The notes beneath the pieces are model-generated. The model was not told the DNA's origin. It did not search any database and saw nothing but the letters and a program-made list of their open reading frames with translations. A stretch of 64,000 nt of DNA from Heliopora coerulea (lineage: Eukaryota; Cnidaria; Anthozoa; Scleralcyonacea; Helioporidae), in NCBI GenBank assembly GCA_030142905.1, contig JASJOG010000138.1, forward strand, positions 124,001 to 188,000. The letters run 5' to 3'. Below, one piece after another: positions 44,008 through 57,173 of this stretch. How positions within the stretch are numbered: the stretch's first letter is position 1; each line of letters opens with the position of its first letter. Position numbers and translations under genes: made by a program.

Positions 44008-44819
44008 AACCTTATCAATGTCAATATCGTGGGAAGAGATTTGCCGACAATTGTGATTTTGACAGACATCAACCAAGTCATAATATTTAGTGTAGGTTTC
44101 TTTTATTCGATGAACGTGGAACTGTTACTCAAAATTAATATTGTACAAATAATAATACTTTAAATTTACGGTTTTTCTTTACAGCAATTTTAATATTTAA
44201 TGGTTTATAATTGAAGCGTTTAACGATTGTTCTTTTTGTGAACATTAAAGTTATGAATCTATTTAAACTATTTTTTAGTTTATTTCATTTCTTTTTTATC
44301 TTAGGGTTATTATATGGAGGTAGCACGTTGTTAAAAGCATAAATGAGTTGATTTTGAATATAATCGTGCATTGTCTTGCGTCGTTTAAAGATTACCAGTC
44401 GACCCTGCTTTCACTCTCAGATATGAATTTACTTTAAAGTTGATTATTACAAATTTATAGCTTTCTTGTCTCGCCCATTACGTCTTCATTGGCTCGAGTT
44501 ATAGCTGTATACTCTAATTAGAAACCAGGAAGAAGAAAGTAGAAAAGAAAAATAAACCATGTTGAAAAATATCGAAAACCGACTAGAAAAATATTGTTTG
44601 TGGAACCCCACGAACCCAACGAGGGTGGAGACACGCGGGCTACACGAATCTCCATCTTTCTTCAAAACTCCCGCTTCGGCGAAAGCGAAGTGCTGGGGTA
44701 CTGGTAACGAGATAAAGTCACTGGAAAAACTCATTAAGGAACAGGAGTGCACTTTGAATTTTTTCCTTGAAAGTTGTGAAATTTATATGAATCATAGACG
44801 AAATAAATTAACGCTATAG

Positions 44820-46556
44820 GAATCCATGACCCCAAAAAGAAACATTGGATATTCCTCGTTCTGATGTTAGAAGCAACAAGCAAAGAATTTGAATTGCGAA
44901 TTATTGCACAGTTCGAAGATATCGATGGTCACTGACTTGTCACTGGTACGTGATTATTTACTAATTTTTAAAATAATATGCTATAAGTTATTCATATAAG
45001 TCGCTATTTAGAAATTATAGAACTTTAAAACCGGATAAAAATATTGAAATCTTAAAACCAAACGTTTATGACCAGAAATATAGTCATTATCAGGGTTACA
45101 ATATATTACGACTACACGTGGCTATTTTTGACATTTTTAGCCTGGTTTATAAATTATACATATTCGATAAATTCAAGCTTATATTAACACAGCTTATATT
45201 CGAACAATCCTATTATAAAATTATTGAGTTAAGGAAAAACAATTGAAAATGTTTGAATTTTAAAAAGAGAAATATGTAGGTGTGCACTGACGTGGGACTG
45301 TGCCAAAAACATGGTAAGACTACATTATATTTGGTATTATGGGCTTTTTCGTTGAAAAATTAAACCTAGAAGTCTAATAGAGTAAGCAAACCAATAATTT
45401 AAATGAGCATTAAGTATTAAACACTGCTGAATTGACTCAATACAGTAAATTTTATGGCATGGATGTCAAAAGCAACTACAGTTTGATTGTAAAAAAACTT
45501 GTGTTATCCTTGCCTTGTTGGCAAATACAAAGTTACATCATTATTTTGGGGTAGATAATATTAGTCTCACCCACTTTACATGTAACTGAGATGCAGCAGA
45601 AGGCAAGCAAGGCAACCAAGAACACTTTTTCCAGACAGTTCATATCTGAATTAGTTAGTGGATGGATATTTAAGGATCAGACTACTAGCATTGAGTGTCA
45701 TGGGGTTTGCATTGTTCCTCACTTCCTGAGCTGCAAAGTCATCTTCAGACCAATAAAGTTTTGATTCAATTAAAATAAAATTTTGCAAAAAAGTCAAAAA
45801 TTTACCATTCCAACATTTAGTCTTGCTTAAGACCTATGTCTTGGATTTTCAAGATGCTGTTTTATAGAGATTTTGCTTAATCTTATGGTTTTTAAAGTTG
45901 TTGGCTGGTTCTGGATTCTGAGCTGCTTTGGCCATGTTTAAAAAAGTACAGTACATCATTAACAGAAGCAATCATTTGTGTCAGCAGGGATATATAGATT
46001 CACTAGGACATGGGTTATCCAGAGTTTGGACCCAAGGGGTTTGATCCTTGTTGACCATCTCCCTTCTTTTCATTTAGGCCAAGGAGAAATCTTGGGGCAC
46101 AGTGAAGATTTTGAGCCACTTTTTTCAAAAGTGGATGGTCAGAAGTAAAAAGAACATCCTGTTTCAAGCACAGTGGGTAGATATATGTAGTTAGACTGTA
46201 AGGGCCAGGCTTTTGCCTTTTATTTTTTCACAAGCAGATGAAGAAGTTCCATTGCAACTTTTCAGTATTAGTTCTTCATTTATGTAGAGTACTGTGTATT
46301 TTTATACAGAAAAAGAAATATTTTGTTGACATCTGATTTAAATGGTGCTGTGTTTTCTGTGAATTATTTGCTGCTGTCTTGGTAAAAATACGTGTGAAAC
46401 AAAGTTGAATTACAGTCTTTTTATAAAACTCGGTATATTTTAATACTTCCTATAAGTTATATTTTTCTTGATCCTAGCTGTTCAAAAGGTGATAATCAGG
46501 AAAACAAACAAACAAACAATAATCAAAACAAATAAACAAATTATTAAGTCAACAAA
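44820..46556. other. Non-coding PRDM9/iGluR flank, U4
   Basis: Counterpart of 560-2251, and the closest relative of the inverted 51.1-52.6 kb segment (shared TTAGTCTCAC and CTTGTTGGC variants). No gene seen. Confidence 0.5.
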
Positions 46557-49005
46557 TCATTCTGGAATTTGGAATGGATGAATTTCTGTAGTTGTTCCAT
46601 TATATCCCTTGTTCTCCCTACCCTGCCCCATTCTTGACTTCTCTTGATCTTCCTTTGAGTTGTTTAACTGAAGAGTTGTAACCTTCACTGTGCTGTTGTG
46701 GTTTCGTTTTTTGCAACATTTTAATTTGCTTGACCAACTTTTAGAAATTTCTCTCCATATTCGTCCCATTGGTGCTCCCATAGCCTCACGCCAGCTGTTT
46801 GGTCTCTTGACAAATGGTAAAAAAACCATAATGAAATATTTTAGAGTATTAAGTCTGAAAATGAAGTTTGAAATGCTCACTGTTTTCTAATTGCTGCTGT
46901 CCAGTAATGGTATAAATTTGACAGGAGAGTAATATATTTAGTGTGGATGTTTGAAAGCTGGAGTGGCATGAAATGAGTGGTTGCATGTAGGGGGAAATGA
47001 ATGAGAGAAAAGTTGGAAAGGTGAAAAAGGGATAATAGGGGTAACATGATGATAAAAGTACAACTAGAGAGAACTAGAGAGAACTAGAGAGGTCATATTA
47101 ATTTTAACTTTATTATCTGTAATGCCCCTACCATGGGATCCGTTGGATCAACCTCCCAATATGATGCCACACACCACTCAATCACAATGAGCACCAGACC
47201 AAGAACAATACCAAAATATACACAAAATAACACACCAATCATATCATCAAGAGTTAACTGTCCAGTAGATGGCTGAAGTATTGAGAGGTCTGGAGTACAG
47301 TCACCTAAAATACATTTTAAAATTAACAAATGATCAACAGAGCTATTCTCGTAAACATGTTTCATTTATATACTATGTTTCAAGTAATAAGTCTGTCACA
47401 CAAATGTAGTAATGGCCTCCTCATGATAATGTTTATACGTAGGTTATTAGAGATTCTGGATTCCGAGTTAATCATGTTTGCATTATATTTTTGCATGATG
47501 GGTTTTTTTTTGGTTTTTTTGGGAAAATTAACAGAAATTCTGGTTAAAACAGTGAAAATGGCGTTCTTCTAATCAAAGTATTTTATTTCGAGCTTTCGGT
47601 CACCAGGCTGTCACCTTTCGGTCACCTTTCTTTTTTTTTTTTTCTTTTTTTTTTCTTTTTTTTTTTTTTTTCCCATTTCTTGCTGACGAAGGTCACAGCC
47701 TGGTGACCGAAAGCTCGAAATAAAATACTTTGATCAGAAGAACGCCGTTTTTACTGTTTCAGTTATGTCTATACCTGATCATGCTTCATCTATATTTTTA
47801 AGAAAGGCTGGTGTATGGTTAAGTATTTTTACTTGTCAGAAACTGTAGGACTGTATTGAAGACTTTTCTAAATGCAGCACCATATGAGAAAAGACCCTGT
47901 TCTTCTACACAGAACAATACCAACCTACGTTGTTTTTTGAACCAGTAGTCTTCATAGAACAAGATTACTCCTGCTTCACGAAGATTCAAAATTTCCAGTC
48001 TAAACCTAGTTGTATATGGTGAGTTTTTTTGAAAAGCCAGGCCATACCCTGAAAGAATATAGACTTGATAAAATAGGGTGCGTGAGACATTGGTTATTCC
48101 TACCAACAAAAAGGCCGTTTCTTTTCCAACATAGCAATGAGATACAGTGTAGGGCAATAACCAAAGTTTAAACAGTTTCTACAGCTTTTGGGCGGAAAAT
48201 GATTACCTTAAACTTTTACTTCACAATTTTTAATAGAACCACTACTTCGATTGCTTTATTTTATGGTCGTAAACTTCATATTTTTATGGTACTAAATGGA
48301 AGAGTTTTAGCTATGATTTGTGACTCAACGGATGTGAAAAAAGAATTACCGCGTTTAACCTTTTTACGCGCCATTTGCGAATGGTTTTCAGCAACATTTT
48401 GAGGGAATCACATTGGTGGTTTCAAAATTATTCCATGAACTGTATCACTTTTTTAGGGCCTAAATTTAGCATAATACCGATGGTTTCATTCAGTGGAATG
48501 TTGGTAAAATGGCCCTGATTTGGATTGAGAACGAGTGAAGTCAGTTTCCGTGCTCCGATTCGTTGGATCCGACTACCAGAAGGCCGTTACAGCGTAACAA
48601 GTAAAGATATTTGTAGTCTTACCAAACTTTCCAAACACTTGACCGACGGTAAACACATCGCACGGTTCTTTGTACGTCTCCCTAACCAGAAAAAGAGAAT
48701 CATAGATGAACGCAAAGTTTTCGTTTTTAACTTTCTCAATGGCTGTAGCAGCTGTCGGTACGAGGGTTCCTCTTGCTTCCATGAACTGATAACTGATTCA
48801 TCCCATTGAAGGATGGCAGCATGGAGTTTTGAAAGAATTCTTGGGCTGGTGAATTTCTTACTGTGCCATAACTCACATCCATCTGTGAAGCTAGTTGCTC
48901 CACCGAGTTGATACTCAGCTTCATTGTATTGAAGGTTAAAAATGCTGCCAAGTTGGCGGTGTATGTTGCTATAAGGATCATGGATGCAGCCCACTGATGT
49001 GTAAC
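46557..49005 (-). pseudogene. NMDA-type glutamate receptor 3' fragment, U4
   Basis: Exons: M3-S2 48623-49005, S2 47929-48048, M4 47132-47304, C-terminus 46557-46805. M3 has ATYTANLAAFLT and then NSPAQEFF, so the stop seen in U1 and U2 is absent here and CAA is the ancestral codon. A 7-bp tandem duplication near 48788 shifts the frame. The FIYDS motif is recognisable beyond it. The S2 exon donor has changed to CAAC|GTAGGT. Lacks everything upstream of M3. Confidence 0.8.
47538..47805. mobile_element. Foldback (MITE-like) element in U4 receptor intron
   Basis: 268 bp absent from the other units; an AGAAA duplication is likely at both edges. Two arms of about 64 bp (47547-47611 and 47696-47758) are near-perfect inverted complements, sharing GGTGACCGAAAGCTCGAAAT and AAAATACTTTGAT. 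Between them is a T-rich tract of about 60 bases (47628-47671). No coding capacity. Confidence 0.85.
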
Positions 49006-49014
49006 CTAGTTGAA

Positions 49015-51086
49015 TGAAACTCATTTCGACCAATTTTGGGCCGACGAGCCTGTCTTGGAATGAAGCTTGTCGATGTTTGGGATAACTATGCTATGCGGCC
49101 CACCAGTATTGAAGATAAAGCTGCGGTCTATACTACAGAGTCACCACCTCTTTCAAGGAAGAAATCGTGATGAAATTCCCAGAAGTATTTCAAGAAGGAA
49201 TTGGATTGATTGAGGGAGAGTACAACGTCAAACTCGACCCTGCTGCAAGACCAATCCAACACGCGCCTAGACGAGTTCAAGTCGCGATCCGAGAGAAAGT
49301 TAAGGAGTCTTTGGATGACCTTATAAAAAAAGAAGTCGTAGCAAAAGTCACACGATCGACAGATTGGATATCTAGCATGGTTGTGGTCCCAAAGAAGAAT
49401 GGACAACTTCGAATATGTCTAGATCCAAAAGATTTAAATGCCGCTGTTCTGCGCGAGCACTACCCTGTTCCAGTAATAGAAGATATCGCTACACGACTAC
49501 ATGGAGCAAAAACCTTCTGAGTTCTTGATGTAGCCAATAGGTTTTGGCACGTAAAACTCAGTGAACAATCGTCTTACTTAACCACGTTCCACACCCCATT
49601 TGGACGTTAGAGATGGTTGCGTATGCCATTTGGACTGTCTTCTGCCCCGGAAATATTTCAACGAAGAATACATGAATTAATCGAATGCCTGAAAGGAATC
49701 GAGGTCTTTGCAGATGATTTTGTGATAGTTGGCTACGGTGATACACAAGAAGCAGCAAAAGCATCACATGATCAAAACCTTATTGGCTTTTTGGAACGCT
49801 GCGAAGAGCGTGGGATTAAGCTAGCACCAGAGAAGATGAAACTGCGCCGCTCTAGTGTACCATTCATAGGATACATCGCTTCAGCAGAAGGACTGCGTCC
49901 AGATCCTGCCAAAGTAGAAGCAATAAACAGAATGCCTAAACCGAGTGACGTGCGAGCTATACAGCGACTGCTTGGCCTTGCACAATATCTTGCTAAATTT
50001 TTGCCAAAGCTGTCAGATATTACGAAAACTCTGCGCGATCTAAGCCTGAAAGGAGCCACCTGGAATTGGATCAAGAAACACGAAGCATCATTTCAAGCTC
50101 TAAAGAAAGCAGTTACTGAAGCCCCGATTCTAGAGTACTACTCGCTGGACAAAGAAGTAACCATACAGTGTGACGCTTCGCAGTCAGGACTCGGTGGTGC
50201 ACTACTACAAAATGGCCATCCTATAGCTTTCGCATCACGTGCTTTAAGCCAACTGAGTGCAAATATGCGCAATTAAGAAAGAAATGCTCGCTATCCTGTA
50301 TGCATGTGAACGCTTTGATGCATATATCTATGGTCGTGATATCATTACAGTCGAGTCAGACCACAAGCCTTTGGAATCAATTTTCCGAAAGAATCTTTGC
50401 CTTGCACCCAAACGATTACAACGCATGATGCTTCGATTGCAGAACTACAACCTTAACGTTGTCTACACCAAAGGTTCCACACTGCATCTAGCTGATACCT
50501 AGAGTCGAGCGTACTTCCCACTTGATGAACACATTGAAAGCATCAACGCTTTGGAAACAGTTGAGCATACCGAAACCCTACCGGTCAGCCGTGCACGTTT
50601 CGACCAAATGAAGAAAGCAAACGATGCCGACACAGTAATGAAGAAACTAGCAGAAACGACCCAGTATGGTTGGCCAAATAATAAGAAAGACGTCGATAAT
50701 GAAATACGTGCTTATTGGGATGTAAGAGACCAACTGACTATTTAAGGTTCATTAATTTTTAAAGGCCAACAGCTCGTTGTACCTCCAACTCTTCGAGGAG
50801 AACTTATGGAAGCAGCTCATGCCAGCCACATTGGAATAGAGGTATGCCAACGCCGCATTCGCGATACGCTCTACTGGCCTCGAATGAACTTGCAGTTCAA
50901 GGAATACATGTCGAAATGTGACATTTGCTTACGACACAGCAGTGCGCAACAGAAAGAGCCACTTCTCCAGCACGAAGTACCATCCCGACCTTGGACAAAA
51001 GTCGCCGCCGACCTTTGCGATTTTGATCACAGACAGCTGCTGGTAGTCGTTGATTACTTTAGCAACTTCATCGAAGGTGAGCGCCA
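49015..51086 (+). mobile_element. Ty3/gypsy fragment truncated by inversion, U4
   Basis: Same 5' truncation and shared TGA/TAG/TAG stops. Private: 1-bp deletion at about 50248 and TAA near 50274. The sequence ends inside integrase after GERQ, where GAGCGCC joins inverted receptor-flank DNA with a few filler bases (AGGAT). No LTR follows. Confidence 0.85.
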
Positions 51087-51095
51087 GGATGTTTG
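51080..51095. other. Inversion junction 1
   Basis: Forward gypsy integrase (GAGCGCC) stops and reverse-complement receptor 3' flank (GTTTGACACG) starts. Little homology is seen at the joint, which suggests end joining rather than recombination between repeats, or an assembly join. Confidence 0.75.
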
Positions 51096-52660
51096 ACACG
51101 TATTTTTACCAAGACAGCAGCAAATAATTCACAGAAAACACTGCACCATTTAAATCAGATGTCAACAAAATATTTCTTTTTCTGTATAAAATTACACAGT
51201 ACTGTACATAAATAAAGAACTAATACTGAAAAGTTGCAATGGAACTTCTTCATCTGCTTGAGAAAAAATAAAAGGCAAAAGCCTGGCCCTTACAGTCTAA
51301 CTACATATATCTACCCACTGTGCTTGAAACAGGATGTTCTTTTTACTTCTGACCATCCACTTTTGAAAAAAGTGGCTCAAAATCTTCACTGTGCCCCAAG
51401 ATTTCTCCTTGGCCTAAATGAAAAGAAGGGAGATGGTCAACAAGGATCAAACCCCTTGGGTCCAAACTCTGGATAACCCATGTCCTAGTGAATCTATATA
51501 TCCCTGCTGACACAAATGATTGCTTCTGTTAATGATGTACTGTACTTTTTTAAACATGGCCAAAGCAGCTCAGAATCCAGAACCAGCCAACAACTTTAAA
51601 AACCATAAGATTAAGCAAAATCTCTATAAAACAGCATCTTGAAAATCCAAGACATAGGTCTTAAGCAAGACTAAATGTTGGAATGGTAAATTTTTGACTT
51701 TTTTGCAAAATTTTATTTTAATTGAATCAAAACTTTATTGGTGTAAAGATGACTTTGCAGCTCAGGATGTGAGGAACAATGCAAACCCCATGACACTCAA
51801 TGCTAGTAGTCTGATCCTTAAATATCCATCCACTAACTAATTCAGATATGAACTGTCTGGAAAAAGTGTTCTTGGTTGCCTTGCTTGCCTTCTGCTGCAT
51901 CTCAGTTACATGTAAAGTGGGTGAGACTAATATTATCTACCCCAAAATAATGATGTAACTTTGTATTTGCCAACAAGGCAAGGATAACACAAGTTTTTTT
52001 ACAATCAAACTGTAGTTGCTTTTGACATCCATGCCATAAAATTTACTGTATTGAGTCAATTCAGCAGTGTTTAATACTTAATGCTCATTTAAATTATTGG
52101 TTTGCTTACTCTATTAGACTTCTAGGTTTAATTTTTCAACGAAAAAGCCCATAATACCAAATATAATGTAGTCTTACCATGTTTTTGGCACAGTCCCACG
52201 TCAGTGCACACCTAAATATTTCTCTTTTTAAAATTCAAACATTTTCAATTGTTTTTCCTTAACTCAATAATTTTATAAGGGGATCGTTCGAATATAAGCT
52301 CTGTCAATATAAGCTTGAATTTATCGAATATGTATAATTTATAAACCAGGCTAAAAATGTCAATAGCCACGTGTAGTCGTAATATATTGTAACCCTGATA
52401 ATGACTATATTTCTGGTCATAAACGTTTGGTTTTAAGATTTCAATATTTTTATCCGGTTTTAAAGTTCTATAATTTCTAAATAGCGACTTGTATGAATAA
52501 CTTATAGCATATTATTTTAAAAATTAGTAAATAATCACGTACCAGTGACAAGTCAGTGACCTTCGATATCTTCGTACTATGCAATAATTCGCAATTCAAA
52601 TTCTTTGCTTGTTGCTTCTAACATCAGAACGAGGAATATCCACTGTTTCTTTTTGGGGTC
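51096..52660. other. Inverted receptor 3' flank
   Basis: Reverse complement of the 44.8-46.4 kb region, including the non-coding 80-codon open stretch (51234-51476 here). It contains no receptor exons: the copy stops before the C-terminal exon. Confidence 0.7.
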
Positions 52661-52900
52661 ATGGATTCCTATAGCGTTAATTTATTTTGTCTATGATTCA
52701 TATAAATTTCACAACTTTCAAGGAAAAAATTCAAAGTGCACTCTTGTTCCTTAATGAGTTTATCCAGTGACTTTATCTCGTTACCAGTACCCCAGCACTT
52801 CGCTTTCGGCGAAGCGGGAGTTTTGAAGAAAGATGGAGATTCGTGTAGCCCGCGTGTCTCCACCCACGCTGGGTTCGTGGGGTTCCACAAACAATATTTT

Positions 52901-53038
52901 GACTCTGAAGATGACCGCCGCTAAGGCTTTCGAAACGTCAGTCACTTCAACCAACAGTCTTTCTCAAGACTATACTAACCTGGACGATCAACTTCCTCAA
53001 ACATGTCACGATTCTCCCAGGTTCAAACCATTTACTTT
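52901..53038. mobile_element. 138-bp insertion in the inverted unit
   Basis: Sequence absent from the other units, flanked by AATATTTT (52893-52900 and 53039-53046), an 8-bp target duplication. It contains GGCTTTCGAAACGTC and GGTTCAAACC. The ends show no clear inverted repeat. It interrupts the small unit ORF. Probably a short non-autonomous element. Confidence 0.6.
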
Positions 53039-53627
53039 AATATTTTTCTAGTCGGTTTTCGACATTTTTCAACATCGTTTATTTTTCTTTTCTACTTTCT
53101 TCTTCCTGGTTTCTGATTAGAGTATACAGCTATAACTCGAGCCAATGAAGACGTAATGGGCGAGACAAGAAAGCTGTAAATTTGTAATAATCAACTTTAA
53201 AGTAAATTCATATCTGAGAGTGACAGCAGGGTCGACTGGTAATCTTTAAACGACGCAAGACAATGCACGATTATATTCAAAATCAACTCATTTATGCTTT
53301 TAACAACGTGCTACCTCCATATAATAACCCTAAGATAAAAAAGAAATGAAACAAACTAACAAATAGTTTCAAATAGATTCATAACTTTAATGTTCACAAA
53401 AAGAACAATCGTTAAACGCTTCAATTATAAACCATTAAATATCAAAATTGCTGTAAAGAAAAACCGTAAATTTAAAGTATTATTATTTGTACAAAATTAA
53501 TTTTGAGTAACAATTCCACGTTCATCGAATAAAAGAAACCTACACTAAATATTATGACTTGGTTGATGTCTGTCAAAATCACAATTGTCGGCAAATCTCT
53601 TCGCACGATATTGACATTGATAAGGTT

Positions 53628-56408
53628 TCACACAGTGTGTGTTCGTAGATGTTTATTCAAATGACCATTTTGTGTAAATCTCTTCCCACAATGTTCACAC
53701 TGGTAAGGTTTCACCCCAGTGTGTGTTCTTAGATGTAAGTTCAAATGACTATTTTGTGCAAATTTCTTCCCACAATGTTCACACTGGTAAGATTTCACAC
53801 CAGTGTGTGTTCTTAAATGTCCTCTCAAACTACCATTTTGTGAAAATCTCTTCCCACAATGTTCACACTGGTAAGGTTTCACCCCAGTGTGTGTTCTTAG
53901 ATGTAAGTTCAAATGACTATTTTGTGTAAATCTCTTCCCACAATGTTCACACTGGTAAGGTTTCACCCCAGTGTGTGTTCTTAGATGTAAGTTCAAATGA
54001 TTATTTACAGTAAATCGCTTCCCACAATGTTCACACTGGTAAGGTTTCACCCCAGTGTGTGTTCTTAGATGTAAGTTCAAATGACTATTTTGTGTAAATC
54101 TCTTCCCACAATGTTCACACTGGTAAAGTTTCACACCTGTGTGTGTTCTTAGATGTAAGTTCAAATTACTATTTACTGTAAATCTCTTCCCACAATGTTC
54201 ACACTGGTAAGGTTTCACACCAGTGTGTGTTCTTAGATGTCCTCTCAAACTACCATTTTGTGTAAATCTCTTCCCACAATGTTCACACTGGTAAGGTTTC
54301 ACACCAGTGTGTGTTCTTAGATGTCCTCTCAAACTACCGTTTTGTGTAAATCTCTTCCCACAATGTTCACACTGGTAAGGTTTCACCCCAGTGTGTGTTC
54401 GTTGATGTTCTTTCAATTTGCTATTCTTCCTAAAATATTTCTCACAATGTTGATATTGATAAGACTTGCAATTTTGTTTTGGTCTATCATTTTTCAAACT
54501 CACATTTTTATTACAGTCATTCTCCATATGCATGTTCAGGTATTCCTCTGTAATGTACTTTCTGCTGCAATTTTTACATTCCCATAACTCGGCACGCGCT
54601 AACACTGGACATCGCTTTAGATGGACTTCCAGGTAATTATGATATGCATACATTCAGCCACAATATTTACAAGAATATCCACCTGGAGACAGAAAATAGA
54701 CCATCTTGATTAATCAACATAGTTCGTATCGAGTTTTATCCAATGACTGTGTTTTAAGAGCTTTATATCTTTGGATTGATGAATATTAATAATGAAAGTA
54801 ATACTTCCGAAAAACTGCTTAAACCAACAATTTCAAATTTTGAATGAGATCCATATAAAAAACATACCAACGTCATCTTCACATTGTTCTTCCTCCAACA
54901 AGGGTATCCCAAGTTGTTCTGCATATTCATCACCATACCAAACCAGAAGTTCTGTATTTGGTTCTATTCGTTTATAAGCCCTGTAATAAATTTCACCATG
55001 ATATTGATAGGCAACCAAATTTTGCTCACTTTCACATCGTGAACAGTTGACAAAGCGCATCCAGTTGCTACAAGAGGTATTAAAGCCATCAATGTAATGT
55101 TGCATCTTTCCATCTTGCACTATCTAAATAAATTACAAAGCTTTTATTAGGACAGCATAAATAACAAGTTTTTTTCTAAATAAACTGAAGTCGACGAAAT
55201 TATCTAACCTCCCACATGTAATCTGTGTTCATTTCATCTTCCAGATCTTCTAAATCAACTTTGCTCCCCCTGTAAGGTCCAAAACGGGTGTTAACGTCCA
55301 GCTTCACCTTGGAAAAGACTCCTAATCCAGCACCTGGAATCAAGGACTTTTGAATAGACAAACTTTCAGGCAATGACTTCACTGCATCTGGATGCATCGT
55401 CTCCATTTCACTGTTACAGTCTTCAATTATTATAAAATTGTGCAATGGACATTCACCATAATAAAAGTCTTGGCATTCTTTGCAGACTAAAAATATAAAT
55501 TTAACATTATCACTGTATTTCTCAGGGATACTTTGAAACCAAAACTTTCGTAACTTAGAAATGTAGTGATCATCATCTGGTACTTCTTCTTCTTTATAAC
55601 ATTTACGAATAGAGCGTGTTACCCTGGGTGATTGCTTCTCTGTTATCTTTTTACACCTGAACTTGATCGACTTTTTTACAGCTTTCGTCTCCTTTCCAAG
55701 TTGGCCATTTATTGTATGATCATCAAATTTTTCGAGTAACTCAAAATCCGATCGGTCTTGTTCTCCTGTCTTTTCTTCGTTTATTTTATTGGCAGACTGA
55801 CGAATTACACAAAGGAAAATCTTATTTTAACGTCGTCGAACACATAATATAAATGGAAATTAATAAACAATAATACTGACCTGTTTTGCTTGGCTTGTTG
55901 ATTGTTTAGTGGTACGATGCATTCTTTGGATTGGTAATTTTTTGGGTTTAAAAACTAATAAAAAGTAGACCAAAGTAATTACCGTACCAGGCGTCGTTAT
56001 ATAACCATGAGAAAAACTAGTCATAAATAATAACCAGCCTCTTACTTGGTTTAAACTTCTTTCTGTCATCAAAGGCACCTTCTTCATCTACGCCAGGCAA
56101 CCATTCTTCGTCACTACTGTCACTTTCCACCTTTGGTTTTCTATTCCTCGGTTTAGGAATGAATTCTTTCTTATTCACTTTAAATCCTAATTATGGAAAA
56201 ACAAAAGATTGTTAATAGTTCTCTTTATACATAAATAAAAACTAAGCACCGAAAAAACGAGTTGACTGAACGAAAATGACTCGACTTGTTGACAGAGGAC
56301 ATATTGCTTCAACTCACCGCATTTTTCCATAAACTCAAAGTTTTTGTTGATATTCTCGAGTCTCTTCAACTCGTATTCCGAAGGACTGTCATATCCAGCA
56401 GTAGCCAT
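53628..56408 (-). pseudogene. PRDM9: PRDM9-like copy D, inverted and disabled
   Basis: Minus-strand exons: 56318-56408, 56046-56186, 55881-55954, 55559-55796, 55209-55486, 54868-55123, 53628-54682. Two lesions: intron 4 lost its donor (GTAAGT to CTAAGT at about 55557), and a TGA at 54654-54656 replaces the Arg codon CGA of CGRMYAY before the finger array. The TGA is a CpG-type change. SET is kept. The array stays open: KSKE, QGSG, QGSG, VSNL, QSHL, VNHL, QSHL, QGSG, QSHL, QGHK. Flanking variants match copy C although the array differs. A truncated SSXRD-SET protein without fingers is the most it could make if the stop-free intron is retained. Confidence 0.85.
53631..54461 (-). repeat. PRDM9-D zinc-finger array (10 fingers)
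   Basis: 84-bp repeats downstream of the nonsense codon. Contains framework changes not seen elsewhere (KLYQC, KSYQC, RFSQN, KKFAQ), consistent with relaxed constraint. Confidence 0.9.
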
Positions 56409-56559
56409 CCCTCTAAAAATGGAAGTATCTGAAAACAGTGTGTTTACAGGGCAAATTTTTTAAGAAAGTTCGTCCCATCTAACAACACCCAAGGATAATC
56501 AAAAACGAAATGTTTTTCAATGTTGTATTCGTAAAACTTGACTAGTTCATTTAAAACTT

Positions 56560-56955
56560 GGCAATCCTGTATTTTAGCGTCGGATTCGATTTGGGAAATA
56601 AAATAGCGTCGGATTCATTTTACAAAGAGCGCCGGATTAAAACGTATACTCTTCGGTCAAGAATAAGGAGGGGGGCGTTTTATTTGTCTAGACGTTTTAT
56701 TTGTCTAGGCGTTTTATTTTTCTACACGTTTTATTTGTCTAGACAGTGATTATAGTCATATTTAAATCCCACGTGTCAGTCTTTCGCACCATGTGCTATT
56801 TCCCAAATCGAATCCGACGCTAAAATACAAGATTCCCCGCCCCCCTCCTTATTCGGGACCGAAGAGTATACGTTTCAATCCGGCGCTCTTCGTAAAATGA
56901 ATCCGACGCTATTTTATTTCCCAAATCGAATCCGACGCTAAAATACAGGATTGCC
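56560..56955. mobile_element. MITE in PRDM9-D 5'UTR intron (inverted)
   Basis: 8-bp duplication TAAAACTT (56552-56559 and 56956-56963), the complement of AAGTTTTA. About four internal 17-bp repeats. Confidence 0.8.
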
Positions 56956-56988
56956 TAAAACTTACCTTTTCCTAATATGAGGCACAAT

Positions 56989-57173
56989 TGTAAGATAAAA
57001 ACCACAAAACGAATCAAAAACAGCTGGTTTTTTCTCGCGTTTAACAAAGTTCACATCTCTGTAGATTCTAACCTTTTATTCATTGTCACAATGTGCCAAG
57101 ATACAATAACAAAAGAACGTGAGTTTCTCGCGTGCTTCTTAGCACGTGTTGTTAACGTGCCGTACGCGTTACA
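56989..57173 (-). repeat. Gypsy 3' LTR of the inverted unit
   Basis: 185 bp reverse complement of the other LTRs, upstream of PRDM9-D in its own orientation, with the same donor (complement at 56961-56972). Confidence 0.7.

Larger units (their letters stand above)
33524..44305 (+). repeat. Tandem unit U3 (internally deleted)
   Basis: U3 shares the Tigger insertion with U2 at the same TA target, so U2 and U3 descend from one Tigger-bearing unit. A deletion joins the Tigger near its distal end directly to the gypsy RNase H region at about 38411, removing the HIRAN ORF, the receptor S2 and M3 exons and the gypsy RT. The unit ends with PRDM9 copy C. It lacks the nested transposon seen in the U2 Tigger. 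Confidence 0.9.
44306..51086 (+). repeat. Tandem unit U4 (truncated by inversion junction)
   Basis: U4 has the PRDM9 flank, the iGluR fragment, a foldback insertion at 47538-47805 and the gypsy fragment, but stops inside the gypsy integrase at about 51086. There the sequence switches to the reverse complement of the receptor 3' flank. It has no Tigger and no BEL element, so it shows the near-original state of the receptor intron. It has no PRDM9 gene of its own in forward orientation. Confidence 0.88.

Noticed and set aside
47132..49005. U4 receptor as a working glutamate receptor
   Set aside because: It lacks all exons before M3 and has a 7-bp frameshift in S2, even though the U1/U2 stop codon is absent.
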